Notes: generated by a model from the letters alone, not told the origin. DNA of 64,000 nucleotides from Paragonimus westermani (GCA_008508345.1 QNGE01003594.1:16376-80375); one strand, 5' to 3'; positions 23,001 to 34,767 are shown, counted from the first letter of the stretch. Made by a program: numbers and translations.

Positions 23001-25212
23001 GTATTTCGACCTCGCTGGATCTCGTCAACACCACGTAAGCCGGGAAGACGAATCCGCTACACATGAGGAGCAACAGCTGACGAGGGTAACTTACGTACCT
23101 CCATGTAACTGCTGGTGGAATATATTAGTGGAAGGACTATAATATACCGCTTATTTACGGGTGGTATAATCGACTTTGTAACGAGCATGGTGCTGATGAT
23201 GCTAATGCTTTACGCTGACGAAACAAAATTTTAGGGTTACAAGAAGTGAATGTATTGTAAAGTGACAACCTTGCTTATTCAGCGGTCTATGGATTACCAT
23301 TTATCCATCAACATCCACAACTACAAAGTTATGCATAGCCGCCTTAAAGCTCTGCTAATCATTACCTGGTAGGCAGTAAGCTGAGAGTTTACGAATGCTA
23401 CAGACCTGAGGATGTAGCATCAAACACCTTTAGTATGTCTGCAGATTGTTAAAATAAAACAGAGGTGATACTGCAGGTTTTTGGAAGAATTTGAGGACAC
23501 TTCCGTCTTGGGATGTTCTCCAAGATGTACAACTCAATTTTATGCTCTCACACAAAAACGAACACAATTCTCATCCGTATTCAAAGAACTTGGCTTTTAT
23601 CGTGAGCCTCCAGAGATGGTTGTTAACCTAGCCGTGATGCTCCGGATGTGCATGCATACCAACCACCTTACACCTCTGTGTCAGCTGTCAACATACTACG
23701 ACCAGCTGAAAGGTGGCCATTATGATATGCAAAGTTGTGCAATTGCTTTTTCGTGCAACTGTAGACCTGCTCGCAATAACTGGGAACGATCAGTTGAATG
23801 GTCATTTCGTTAACATTTAGCTTCAGGTGTTGACCACTCCGCTCGTACATTTCCACAAGTGTATCGGTGTGTGTGCACGTCTGTTTGTGTCAGCGTACAC
23901 CTTTTTGCTGGCGTCTGCTCATGTACTTACCAGTGTTAGTCTACTTTGCTGCACGGGAATTTCGATTGTCATTTAATTTCTCTTCTTCTCATAACTTCTT
24001 TCTTTATATAAGTACACATATACATATGATCTACCCAACAACCGTGAGTTCCAGACTGATGAGAGAAGAACCTACGAATCAGCAGGGCTGACCCTATGGA
24101 CTAGTTTTAATCACATGAGCTGATTCACAAAATGTCACATTACAACGCCAACAAAAACCACTACTACAATGAGTAATGCGATCAAACATTTGCGATCAGC
24201 TCGTTTCAGTAACTTCACTATTTGTGTAAGCATTCGTAAAGCACCAGAAAACCGCGTACACTGCTGATGTAAAAATCGTATCAATTGGCCTTTTACGAGG
24301 AACCCCGCAACGATAGTTTTGGAAAACTGTCCTATTTCCTTCGTGCTTCATTGGCTACCCAATTTTGGCTAAATAAACACAGCGTACAAGGAGCGTGATC
24401 AAGTTCGGATTAGAAAGATTAAACACATGATACGAACGGATTTCATTCAGAAATGTGCAGTTGACAACTTGGTGGGTCCACTTCGGTGTGTCAATCGACC
24501 GGGGTCCACTTAGAAACAATCAAACTTACTGTACTTTCGGCATTAATGAGTGAATTTGGGAACGGCACAAGTTTTTCCCTTCACAAAAGACCACCAACCG
24601 AATTGGCCTGTCGAATGCTGCTGCACTTGGTTTTCTGTAAACCTTGCCCACGAGGGCAAACTACAGTAAAAGAAGACCGTCTTAGAGTTTTTCCGTCGAG
24701 AAATGCTCAGTATATCGTCTAAGCCCTTACATAAAAGTGTTAATCGGTAACGTAAATTACAACTGAGCCGTGTGTTCCCATGGGAACTACTCAAATGACA
24801 GCAAGTTAACCTGTAAGCAAACTAAGGGATAGGTACACTTTCAGCTTTGATCAGTTGTAAACAAATCTAGTGTGGTTTAAAGTCAGTGGCTTAAACAGTC
24901 TGCTGGGGATCTCAGATGAACGTTTATGTACGCTAGCCAGAAGAAATTTGAACTGGATTTCCTTGGTGAACAAACGTGGTACATAATGTGTCTTCTGTAA
25001 GATATGTTGTGTTTTGTTGAGACGCCTGCTGACAAGTGACTAGTGATGGTTTAGGGAGGCGAGTAATTCGGTTATAAGAGATAAGAGTGTGACAACTGTA
25101 ATTTGTTGGGGGTAATTTTCAGTTTTTATCAAGTAAGTCCACTGCTACTTTCCAATAATCTAGTCTACTCATTTGTGCGATTCCAACATTCAGAGAAGTC
25201 TTTGTGGCGGAA
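23001..25212. other. Intergenic, nothing recognised
   Basis: A frame of 110 codons at 23481-23813(+) and several shorter ones show no recognisable domain. A short GTGTTGACCACTCCGC at about 23829 resembles the HHR-SINE A-box region but is isolated. Confidence 0.4.
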
Positions 25213-25485
25213 ACATCAATTGGAATTAACAGGACAGTGACTCTGCCCACTCTGAAAGTGATCGGGTAATCTGCGCATTATTCACAGCAAATGCGGCCGA
25301 ACGCACATATATGATGGTTTAATCGTGCCTAATATGAAGTTGATGACGCAGTAGTCCAAGCAATTGTGTCCTGAAGTCGTCACAGGAGTTCTAGACGTGG
25401 TAACGAGCACTAAAAACAAAGTGACCGGAAAGTTCATGGGAATACAGCAGCTGTGATCAATTGTGAGTGATACACACCTTATATG
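25213..25485 (+). mobile_element. HHR-SINE, old copy lacking the ribozyme
   Basis: Leader (TTGGAATTAACAGGACAGTG), the GTGCCTAATATGAAG block, a damaged A box (TGACGCAGTAGTCC) and tail (GCAGCTGTGATCAATTGTGAG) are in order. The hammerhead segment is essentially deleted: the tRNA-like part passes almost directly into the tail. Confidence 0.6.
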
Positions 25486-26440
25486 GCAAACAACAAACGG
25501 AAATTCCAGTGCATGTGACGAACCTTTTGCGGAAGTTCTGTCGTTTTTGTTATCTCACACTTGACAACAGGAGACATTTTTAAGCAGAGTAATAATCCAC
25601 AATTGTGCCGGAAACTCTAAGAATTGTGGCTTATGCTTCGAGGATCGCGTACCACGTTGACTTTTCCGGTTTGTTGATCCAGACCAGTTTGTAGACCTTT
25701 GGAGCATACTGGCACAATAGGTGAACAGCTCTACTGCGAGTATGTATCTCTACTGTCGAATTGGATGCTATCCTAAGATGAGCATTTTATAATCTACACT
25801 AGATTTACTCGTCAATTGCACTTCTGTGAGCTGTACAAGAGTTCTCAGCATGATTCGAGGATGCATTCCAGAACTTTATTTGTTATTGCTCGTTATCCGA
25901 TTGGTATGTTTTCACTTAATGTCCGCGCCGATACCGGTGTATGTAGACTAACCTACACCAAGCTTGAGAGAGGCTCGGAACTAGAATGCTCCCCGTCGAC
26001 GCATTCTGACAGAAACGTTTATCTAAGTACAAATATCATGGTCAAAGTTGATGACTACACAATATGTGAAACCCTGAACGCCATGTTTTCAATCAAGCTT
26101 CCGGGACATTTAACAAATTCAAATTTGATTATATAACACAGAGGGCGTTTTCCTTATCTGGCCTTCTGCAGGGCAAGGTTACTGTAAGTGTTGGGTGTTG
26201 ATGGTGGTTACAACTTCTTGACTTGGTCTGAATTCATGATGCGGGCCTGCAAAACTTGACGGCACATGTTTGTAACTTAGACAATGGATTTAGGTTGGAT
26301 TACTAAGGCTGTGTTGTGTGGTGGCTGTTTACGTCATTTCTCATAATACCTAGCTCTGGATAATGTGCAATTAAATCGAACTGTGTTCTCACTCCATTCT
26401 TTCTTTAAGAGTCAATTAAGTAGCTGTGGCGAGCTTACAC

Positions 26441-26449
26441 CATAAATAA
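26441..26449 (+). promoter_or_regulatory. Possible TATA-like element of the globin gene
   Basis: CATAAATAA lies about 52 bases before the proposed ATG at 26501, a plausible spacing for a core promoter with a short 5' UTR. AT-rich matches like this are common, so it is only suggestive. Confidence 0.2.
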
Positions 26450-26500
26450 GTTGAATAATCCTTGAGCTAGCTGAACGTTCCCCAGTGAGTGTTGATTGCA

Positions 26501-27054
26501 ATGCATGCCGGATGTAGACGTGAATCCGGGTCTCGAGTGAGTCAGCCCCCAGAAAGCTGGAGTTTGCGGTCGTGAGTGTCATAAACGCTCGTTTAATTAC
26601 AGCCGCTTTTCGTGGGCGTCGACTGCTTCACGCATGGCTACGTGAACACGTTACATACACTGTCAACTTTCGAAGCACCAGAAGGCCGATTCATTCCATT
26701 CGTTAGACAGATAGCTAATTCCGACCCAGTTAGTTTACGCACACATGCGCATGCTTTCAAAGCCCACCTCAATGCGTTGACAGATGGAATAAACAAGCCA
26801 CAAGCATCTGGTAGTGTTATGTCTGGTTTTCATAAACACTTTTCCTCAGCGAACGTGTCATCACTGCAAATTAGCCAATTCGTCAGTCTGGTGGTTTGTT
26901 TAAGGACAACGATACAGGATGTGCGGTGGAGATGGAGGCATGATTGCTTATTTTCTGTTTTCAGTTGAAACCCTGGTTTTCATTAGAGGAACAGCGCGGA
27001 GGGCGAGAACAAGAGAGGAAGAGTTCGCATAGACCCAGGTTAACTAACTGTTAA
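26501..27054 (+). CDS. Globin family haem protein, three-exon model
   Basis: Globins bind haem and reversibly bind oxygen or other ligands. Model: exons 26501-26536, 26603-26920 and 26965-27054, all junctions in phase 0, 147 residues. Donor 1 is GTGAGT and acceptor 1 TTAATTACAG (66-base intron); donor 2 is the weaker GTGCGG and acceptor 2 the strong TTCTGTTTTCAG (44-base intron). Fold markers: Gly24 (helix B6), RFIPF with CD1 Phe42 and CD4 Phe45, THAHAFKAHL giving distal E7 His60 (or His62) and Phe64 at E11, MSGFHKH giving proximal F8 His91, then SQFVSLVVCLRTTI as helix G. Gly24 to Phe42 is 18 residues, as in myoglobin. Oddities: the A-helix peptide is unlike a normal helix A, the introns are not at the usual B12.2 and G7.0 sites, and the last 29 residues are charged, unlike a normal helix H. 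Without the second splice the frame ends at 26968. Exon 2 as globin is fairly secure; exons 1 and 3 are less so. Confidence 0.62.
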
Positions 27055-27237
27055 GTGCAGAAGACTGAATTCAAAATCTAGGATCGTGATTTTCCTTGTC
27101 ACAAAATCCTTTAATTGAATTCAACTCCTGAGGCAGGCCATCCGGAGTGGTTGAAACGTAGAGTATTACAACTTGCTCGTAATGTTGTATTATTCCCAGT
27201 CTGATTATCAATGACTTCAAGTATGCCTAGAAAGACG

Positions 27238-27243
27238 AATAAA
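27238..27243 (+). terminator. Polyadenylation signal, probably of the globin gene
   Basis: A canonical AATAAA lies 184 bases after the proposed globin stop, followed within a few bases by a T/G-rich stretch (GATGTTTATTC). The position suits a short 3' UTR. Confidence 0.4.
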
Positions 27244-30200
27244 TGATGTTTATTCACAGTGAGGTCTCATGAGACATGAACAACCAACACAGGCTATTGT
27301 TATGAAAGTAACCTATAAACATACGTTGACTCGAGTTGCTTGCGAGTATAGTTCTGAGACATTCGTCTCCTTTCAACAATGAAGCGAATCAGCTGAGTGA
27401 TGAAGTGTACTATGCTATTTCGATTATTTTCATGGTGATGTCACAGTATGAACTTCGATTCATCAGACTATAAAAATTGGCCCCATGTATGATTACACCA
27501 TATGCACAGTCTAGTAAAACAGTCAGGTCTCATCTTCTTATCTGATTCATTTAGAATAGTCTACCTACATCTTGCAACGTTGCTTTTCAAGCACTCTCAG
27601 CGTGTATTTACACTGGCCTAAAACTTTCACAACATGCACACTCTCGATCTGAGAAGGAATGGCTCAGGTAGTGTACTCATTGGAAGCAATCTTCTCTGCT
27701 GGTTAACTTTTCCGAAAACTCATATTCAGTTAAGTATGTAACGCCTTTTGAACGGTTTGTACAATGTGTTGGATTTACGGGAATGGCTACTTGTTTCGAG
27801 GTTCAGCACATGATTTCATTTTTGAGATTGTTTTCTGTAGAGACCATTGTATTACCACAAGTTGACACTAATCTGTCACGTTTCAGGATTTTCGGATGTC
27901 TCGATAGTAGATGAAGCACCTAGTTTGTTGATTTTGATGTTTGGTAATGCAGTGTTTATCTCTCGTAAATTTTATAATGGAAGTCTCCACCTTTCTACTG
28001 TTACGAAGGTTAATGTTGTGTTGAACAATCACACCATGTTTACTATTACGAAAACAGTATTACTGACAAAAATGTCTATCAGTTCACCTTTTGCAAACAG
28101 TCTTCGTGTGAACACAATGACAAAACTAGTGCGACATGCCTAAATGTCAAGCTTATTGGAATTTATGTATGTCAGACTGTGTTTCCTTCGTTACACCTTC
28201 ACACAGCAACAAGAGACTGAGGTGCATAAGGACAAACCCAGAAAAATAAATCGTACTAGAATCATTTGTTTGAGGACTGCTATTTGGGTGGTTCACTGAT
28301 GTAGTGAACTTTTTAGGCAAGACTCGTCTACCGTGCACAACGCTTTCGGGTTAAGTGAAGTTCAACAGTTTACTCTGGTAACGTTTCCTCTGCACAACCG
28401 TATCACTACTGTAGGGTGAAACACTTGTTTTGACTCAGTAGGATAATGTGATTGCCACGTTTTTTAATGTAGCCAAATATGAGTAGATTAACAAGGCGCA
28501 GTTAGGCGAAAATAGTAACGTGGCTGATTTTTAGTCCCATATCCTCACTGTAAACTGACGTTAACGAATGTCCGGCATACGTTAACCTAAACCCGTTCTA
28601 CCTCTCCTGAAAGATCAAACTATGTTCGTCCATGATTTATTCAGTGTGTCTGATGGTCTAGCATTTCCGTAGTCAAAAATTAATCACATTCTGACCCAAT
28701 TACATTTGATGTGACTGTGACTCAGGGAAGCAATGAACAGGCTATTTTCATCTGGTCTGGTGATCTCGATCTGCTTTGTGTACAATGTACAGAGTTGTTT
28801 GAGTGGTATGACGCGGGTTAAGCGCGTGAAAGTTAAGGAATGATTTTGAACGCCGGGAAGACCAGGAGCTGGAGGTAACGATTGGAAACGTGTATATGTT
28901 TCTTGAGCCTTATCAACAAAACGATCGACCGTGCACTGTTGGTAACGGCCGTAGATACATGGCAGCTGCGTAAACCCGTGTTTACACTCGTGGTTCGGTA
29001 GTAACACAAAACTCTTAATGGATGCCCAGAAATAAGCAAATTCGAAGACCTTTTGCCGTTATAGGTCACAACCGTTAATACCGACGACTGAAGTCTTTAA
29101 CAACTGTAATAGTTCATCTCAAGATCATCGCCCGGAGTGTTGTATCACCGGTTGGACTGCTGGTACTAGTATGATACACTTTTGGTGGTCGACCTCTGTG
29201 TGAGCTGTGATAATGGTAGACAATTTTTCCGCGCGAAATATCAATATAATTTGTGATCACAAGAACTTAGAGAACCTGGATGGTTTTTGTGTTTACATTT
29301 TGGGCTAATTGCCATGTATCTGCAGATAATCATATGATTGGCTGTTGAGTTCGGAGACCACGAACTGCAGGCTGTTTGCACTTAAATGATTGATGTGTTG
29401 CTCAGTGAATCCACGATCGTACATCATGCATTGAATAACTACTTCTGGGGTCAGGGCTCGGAGTTGTAAAAACAGATGTTAATGATCCCAGCGTTTGAAA
29501 AATCGCCATCGTTCATCAATCTACAGACACTGTGGGGATGATGCGAACCAACTCGTACCCGTTAGCGGAATGATTAAAGTAAGTCATTCAGAGACAACAG
29601 ATAGATACTTGATCAATAATCCCTCAAAAAAAACTACAGGATGTGCTCATTCCCAAATGAGCTGTTGACATCCACTCTGTGGTCAATCGCAATTAATGGC
29701 CTAGCGACTGGAGATGATGGGTTTCAGCTGTATGGGGAAGCTGATGAACTCAGATCAGCCATTAGAATATGCAGCCATTTTGAACCGTGTTCAACGACTT
29801 ATGTCTCCAAAGATCGATCAAGCCTCCATATGTAAGGTGTATCACAACTAAGTGAACAACCGTAAATTGCGTTTGACTTGACTTAATCACCCTGTTTTCT
29901 CTTGCTCGATCACATTGATTGTTGTACTGTTATCCGTACTCCACGCGTATCGACAAGCCGTTGAAAATTCGGTAGTAAGCGTCCATCCTCGTGCTCATAG
30001 TTCTCATGCCGGTCCCCGTCCATCTGTGCATGTGTTCACTAAAACCTGGTTGCCTGTATGTATGCGTTCAGACTTCACAGCAAGTTGGTTCTGGTGGTTT
30101 TTGACTGGTCTGTAAAAGATTCACTGAGGGAATCGGCGTCTTTAAAGGGGATAATTAGTATTGTCATTCACACCCTGATATTCCCTGTACATAGGCGAGG

Positions 30201-30929
30201 TTAACTATTGAGGTGAACGGGAATATCGAAACTCACGAATTACTTAGAAGTCAGAAAAATCGAGCGTTCAGTTTTGTACGTTGAGCGTTCATCACAATAA
30301 GACTCGATATCTTGGTTGCAACCATAGCAACATGGTTTTGAGTTGGTAGTGATTTATAAACTGACTTATTCAAGCGTGAATCATCTCCATATTCACAATA
30401 ACCCGGACGGCTCGAAGTGCTTTTAATTATTTAGACGAGCCAGTCTCAAAATGAAAATTAGTGAGCTGTCTCGAATAATACTCTACATTAATTTTGTACC
30501 TGTGCGTGTAGAACCCACAACCCAATGAACACCATTCAGATTGACACTTTTCTAGTGTCAATATTGCTTCCTTCATGCACAATTGCATTACGGCCCCAAA
30601 TGTGTTTCACATCTTATCACTCTCCCTGGAAGAAGACTGCTCACGAATGATTGCACACCATCACATAGGCTGTTTAATACGCTAATCAGGTCACAACCCT
30701 CCCCGTCACTCACTTTACGAGATGACTCATTTGAGCTGATAGCATGATACGACGCGCTCGGTAAGGCATAGTAGGATTGAGAACTTCCTGTTACTCGTCA
30801 AATGTATTTTTGTTTTGTAAAAGCGCCAACCATCTAGTGTGTGGTGTGAAGTATTTGTGGTTTCTTTGTTTAATTTTAAGCGAAAATCTTTAATCTTAAG
30901 CGGAAACATAAATACGCATTTGTCAGTTG
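27244..30929. other. Intergenic, nothing recognised
   Basis: Open frames of about 60-110 codons occur, for example 27847-28143(+) after an acceptor-like CACGTTTCAG, 28684-29007(-), and 29641-29835(+). None shows a domain I recognise. Confidence 0.4.
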
Positions 30930-31055
30930 TCCACTACTGACAGTCTCTCACAAGAACGAAACTCGAGTCTAATGCTTCACTTCGAAATAGGCTAGATAGA
31001 AAATTTACCTGAATTCGAAGGTTGTTACCAAATATGAGTGATGTTCAGGTTAAAA
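30930..31055 (+). mobile_element. HHR-SINE 3' half, ribozyme inactivated
   Basis: It begins near CCACTACTGAC and runs through a hammerhead relic (GAAACTCGAGTC kept, but CTGACGA changed to CTGACAG) and the tail (CTGAATTCGAAGGTTG, then ATATGAGTGATG). The 5' half is missing. Confidence 0.65.
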
Positions 31056-32872
31056 TCAATTGTTTCGAAAAGATGGGAGTAAAGTTCAGAGCGCAATCGC
31101 ACAGACCCGAAAAGTAGCCACGACTCTTTTTTGGAAGGTAACTGGCGATAAGCCAACAAATGATCCCCGCTGGCTCATTTCGGAAGGAAGCGTGAAACCC
31201 AAGTCCAGGTAATTCACTAGTCCCCCTCAATAAACCATACAGTTTTCTAGACCAACATTTCATTTTCAATCTTCATATTCAACATTCAAGGGTAGTGATC
31301 AACACTTAGGTGAACACACGTTTATTATGGTCGAATCATCGTCTTGAATTCCTGAAAATCGCTTTTTGACTGCTTTCCGAGTGAAAGTTCACACCCGGAT
31401 GAAAATGCCAAACTAAAATCCGTCTTCTGAACGAGTACTGATAACTGCATGTGGTGGTTCAGGTCATTATGATTTTAGCGCTTTGAAGAGGGTACTAGAT
31501 TCAACTTCCGCCCTGCGGATATGATACAGCGGCAACAAACACTAGTGTCTGGTGTGGATCTGGGCTTCAACCTTTTGTCTGGGATGATATCGGAAGTTGT
31601 GTTATAATGTATTATTGTTCGGTTAAATGGTCGAACTCAACGAACCCTTATGGACGAATATTGCATCACAGAGTTTATATGCAGCAGGCGAGCACTCACT
31701 GCTGGTTACAATGGCTTAATCAATTGCACTGGTTAAGTGATCGCTGGAACTGTAAAGTAGTCAGTCTGACTGGAGTAACTTTTAAACAAGGTCACATTTC
31801 TTCCTTGTCTGATAAAAAACCACGCAGTGTTTGACTTTCATTAGGTTTACTAACTCAACGAAAGCGGTATCCATGGGTTTCATGATTCAAATTGCCGTCG
31901 GTCGTGATAACACTCCACGACGTGATGGGACAGAAATGAGTACAGATGCATGTAAAAGAACGGGAGAGAGACAGAAGGAAAGCGAAGTAAATCAGGATGT
32001 ATTTTCATAAAAAATAAGAATAATCAGTCCCTGCGATACAGATTTGTCATGGGCTACGATAAACTGTTGACCCCAGAACCTTTGCAATCATTAGTGGGGA
32101 TGATTGAAGACAACCTATCCTGATAAGTGACAACTATTTACGTTATTTCGCCGGGTGGCCGATGTCTTCTTTGTCCGGACCGCCTCATTGACTGATCGTC
32201 TTGAGGTCACCTCCAACCTAAAATAACCTGAAAAATATATGGTGAGGCAGGCGAACGCTCAGTCAGTGTACGCAATATCATTCCCAGCCAATAAAAACTA
32301 TGCAATTTCTTTAGCTCCATTATCGGTCAATAACTTGTTTATTTCCTAACTACTCTGGTCTGTCCCGTTGTTTATACAATCAACTCACTTGATACAGACT
32401 AAATGGTAAGTACCACAGCGGTCGAATCTGAGAGTTTGTGTGCAACTTCTGCTCACATGACCTAGGCCTTTGATTCATTAAGCAAGTTAACTCTGGTCAA
32501 TATTTTGACACTTTGTGACTTTTGTTGTGACGAAGAGGGGCAATTGCATTATGTGTGTCCTTCATCTTTGTGGAGATCTTGTCAGAAATGGCACAAGTTG
32601 ATGTAATGACACTAGCCATGTGGGTTAATTGGTCAGAATTCTCTAGTGGCCTGCCCGCAGTAACGAGATTGGGGTCAGTGTGAACCCAATCCCGTAACGT
32701 CACTTCACATACTGGAGGTGCCAAAACCATACTATCTCAGCCCGTAATATCACTCATTCCTTTGGGAATGATCTGCAGGCTCTGAGCAAATGAACCAGTT
32801 AGTGCAGCTTGGTTCGCCGTAGTCCTCAGAATTATGGTTTTTGAATAACTATAGGAATCGCGGGGTTATCGA
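31056..32872. other. Intergenic, nothing recognised
   Basis: No recognisable gene, repeat or RNA. Open frames are short. Confidence 0.45.
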
Positions 32873-32996
32873 TTGGAGTTAACAGGCAGTAACTGTGTCT
32901 CCTCTCGAGACGATCGGGCAACCTGATCATTGCTCACAAGCGAGAGTGGTTGAGCGTTCAGATTTGATGATTCGGTCGTGCCTAATGTGAGGTCAA

Positions 32997-33051
32997 TGGC
33001 GCAGTGGTTAACACGGTTGCCTCATGATTGGAATGTCCGGAGTTCAAATCC
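32997..33051 (+). promoter_or_regulatory. Internal Pol III promoter (tRNA-like A and B boxes)
   Basis: A box TGGCGCAGTGG at 32997-33007 and B box AGTTCAAATCC at 33041-33051 are 33 bases apart, within the tRNA range. They sit in a sequence that resembles a tRNA D arm (GCAGTGGTTAACAC) and T arm (GGAGTTCAAATCCCGGCC). The B box has one change from the GGTTCGAATCC type at the conserved CG. The same segment is readable in the copies at 19261, 34681 and 39041 (minus strand). Confidence 0.7.
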
Positions 33052-33069
33052 CGGCCGTGGCAAGGATAT

Positions 33070-33114
33070 GCACTACTGACGAGCTCTAATGAGAGCGAAA
33101 CTCGAGTCTAGTGC
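33070..33114 (+). ncRNA. Type I hammerhead ribozyme (reference)
   Basis: A self-cleaving RNA motif. Stem I GCACTA (33070-33075) pairs perfectly with TAGTGC (33109-33114). The core CTGACGA is at 33076-33082, stem II GCTCT/AGAGC with loop AATG at 33083-33096, and GAAA at 33097-33100. Stem III is minimal (C-TCGA-G, 33101-33106), then UC. Cleavage is predicted after C33108. Every invariant hammerhead position is present. Stem I is open-ended, which makes it type I. A minimal stem III is typical of hammerheads in PLEs and related retroelements and often means the motif works as a dimer or in a concatemer. Confidence 0.85.
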
Positions 33115-33117
33115 TTC

Positions 33118-33121
33118 TTTT
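33118..33121 (+). terminator. T4 run just after the ribozyme
   Basis: TTTT, the minimal Pol III terminator, follows the ribozyme by three bases. Most copies keep T4 or T5 here. If used, transcripts from the internal promoter would end right after stem I and omit the tail. Confidence 0.35.
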
Positions 33122-33223
33122 CGAAAGAGGCTGGCTGGAAAGTCTATCTGAATGCGAACGCTGCGATCAAATGTGAGTGATGGTCAACTTGAAAATAAAC
33201 CAAATCCCCGACTACTCATCAGT

Positions 33224-34633
33224 ATAGGAATAGTACTTGAGTTCCAACCTCCCTTGAGGATCTTGGACTGTTTGTAGTAAGCAGTTGTTATTCATGGAAC
33301 AAGAACACGGATTAATAAGTGTACATTAATGCTAGAGTCTGTTATTAAGTGGAATCAGTAACACATGATATGCCTCAGACAATAATCTGATTTCTGATTG
33401 GTTCAATACAGAATAAGAATAGCGAAAGATAGCTTAGAATGTCTACTGTGTCGGAATCTGGTTGACTGATGATTCAAATAGCTCTTCATCACATTTACAT
33501 ACTAACTAACAGTTGGCTAACTGACTCGCCGAAACTCCACTGTAAGATTATTTGACAGTTCGAGTTATTCTTCCAAAATATAATCCATAACACTTTTGTT
33601 GACGAGCGAGGGGATTGGACACTGTTGTTATACGTCACTTGATGTGGAGTTCGATTGGGATAGTTATCCACAGATGCGCTGACACACGACGACTTCAAAA
33701 CTGGGGCTCTTCGGCTTCGCAGACAGTCCCAGAAAGCGTATCGGTGGTCCAGACAGAAGCAGTGTTTAAGTTCAAAATTGTCACGACCTTTGGCCGAAAA
33801 GAGGATTTCTGACGTTCCGCTGGCTACAGAGAAGTGAAGATACGTTCACTGCGTCCGTAAACGGGTGGGAAACTTATTTGTCCTCTCATACAGTTCTGTC
33901 TGTGGTTTTAGCAGCCGCCATGTTTTGAGATCCATGAGCAGCCTAGATGCAATGGACACAAGGTTTACATCTTTGGAGCTGTCACGCAATATTGTGGCAA
34001 CTATTCTGAAAATGAGGATGACTGTTGGAAAACATCACTTATCATGCATTTCTTCAGCTTCCCATATGGAATGGAAAAATATGATCAGTTCGTAGGATGG
34101 TGTCTCACCATCACCTTCGAAGAGAGTTGAATGAAGAAGATGCGGGCCTAGATCTCTATTAATTTCCGGCAATTTATGTGTTTGAGCCAATTCTTCAGTT
34201 CACAGAAGGTCACCATTAACGAAGCCAGTAAGAAGATCACTACCGTCATCTAAAGCTGAACGATATGGTTGGAACTGGCCTAATCGATCCGCAAAGCGTT
34301 CATCCCATCTTTTAAGTAAATGCGACGAGCTGCATCTTACAGAGCCATCATGGATGTACCAAATCTCATGTTACTCGGTCACCACCTCTGATAAGCTTGT
34401 CTTTAAAGCAGTTAACGTGGATGCTTTTGTTGTTCTCGTTGTTTGAGTAGTTATATAATATCTGTCTGAAAGCGGCATCACAGCGAACGTGTTTAATAAC
34501 TACCTGTAAACCAAATTCATGATACTACCGGTTTAAGCAGACAGCCTGCAAAATTGCATTGCTTTGTTGACGACTAAGACTGCATGCAGATGAGAATATA
34601 AAATATGACGGAATATGTCGAACAAACAACAGA
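33224..34633. other. Intergenic, nothing recognised
   Basis: No gene or repeat could be assigned; open frames are under 80 codons. Confidence 0.45.
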
Positions 34634-34767
34634 TGCGAGTTTCGCTGTCATTAGAGCTCATCAGTAGTGCATACCCTTGTCGCAGCCGGGACTAGAACTC
34701 CGGTCACGCTTTCACGAGGAAACCGTGTTGATCACCACGTTATCGATATCATATTGGGTACAGCTAA
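34634..34767 (-). mobile_element. HHR-SINE middle fragment ending at the ribozyme cleavage site
   Basis: On the minus strand it carries the end of the leader, the tRNA-like part (GTGTTGATCACCACG and GGGACTAGAACTCC on the plus strand), stem I GCACTA, CTGATGA, stem II, GAAA and CTCGCATC. Similarity to other copies stops there, at the point where the ribozyme would cut. Stem I's second strand and the whole tail are missing. Confidence 0.7.

Larger units (their letters stand above)
32873..33223 (+). mobile_element. HHR-SINE, best full-length copy (reference)
   Basis: This non-autonomous retroelement is the best-preserved copy here and was used to define the family. Order: leader (32873-32982; ATCGATTGGAGTTAACAGG, GAGACGATCGGGCAACCTG), tRNA-like segment (about 32983-33064) with A and B boxes, hammerhead ribozyme (33070-33114), T4 (33118-33121), a small hairpin CTTTTCGAAAG, and a tail (GTCTATCTGAATGCGAACGC, GATGGTCAACTTG) ending CCCCGACTACTCATCAG. 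It has no coding capacity. Sm-alpha elements of schistosomes combine a tRNA-type promoter and a hammerhead in the same way. Whether this family is homologous to them cannot be judged here, since the sequence outside the ribozyme was not compared. No clear target-site duplication was seen. Confidence 0.85.

Noticed and set aside
23825..23850. GTGTTGACCACTCCGC resembling the HHR-SINE A-box region
   Set aside because: Flanking sequence does not continue the similarity, so it may be chance.
24050..24080. CTGATGAGAGAAGAACC resembling a hammerhead start
   Set aside because: GAAA is missing and no stem II or stem I pairing forms.
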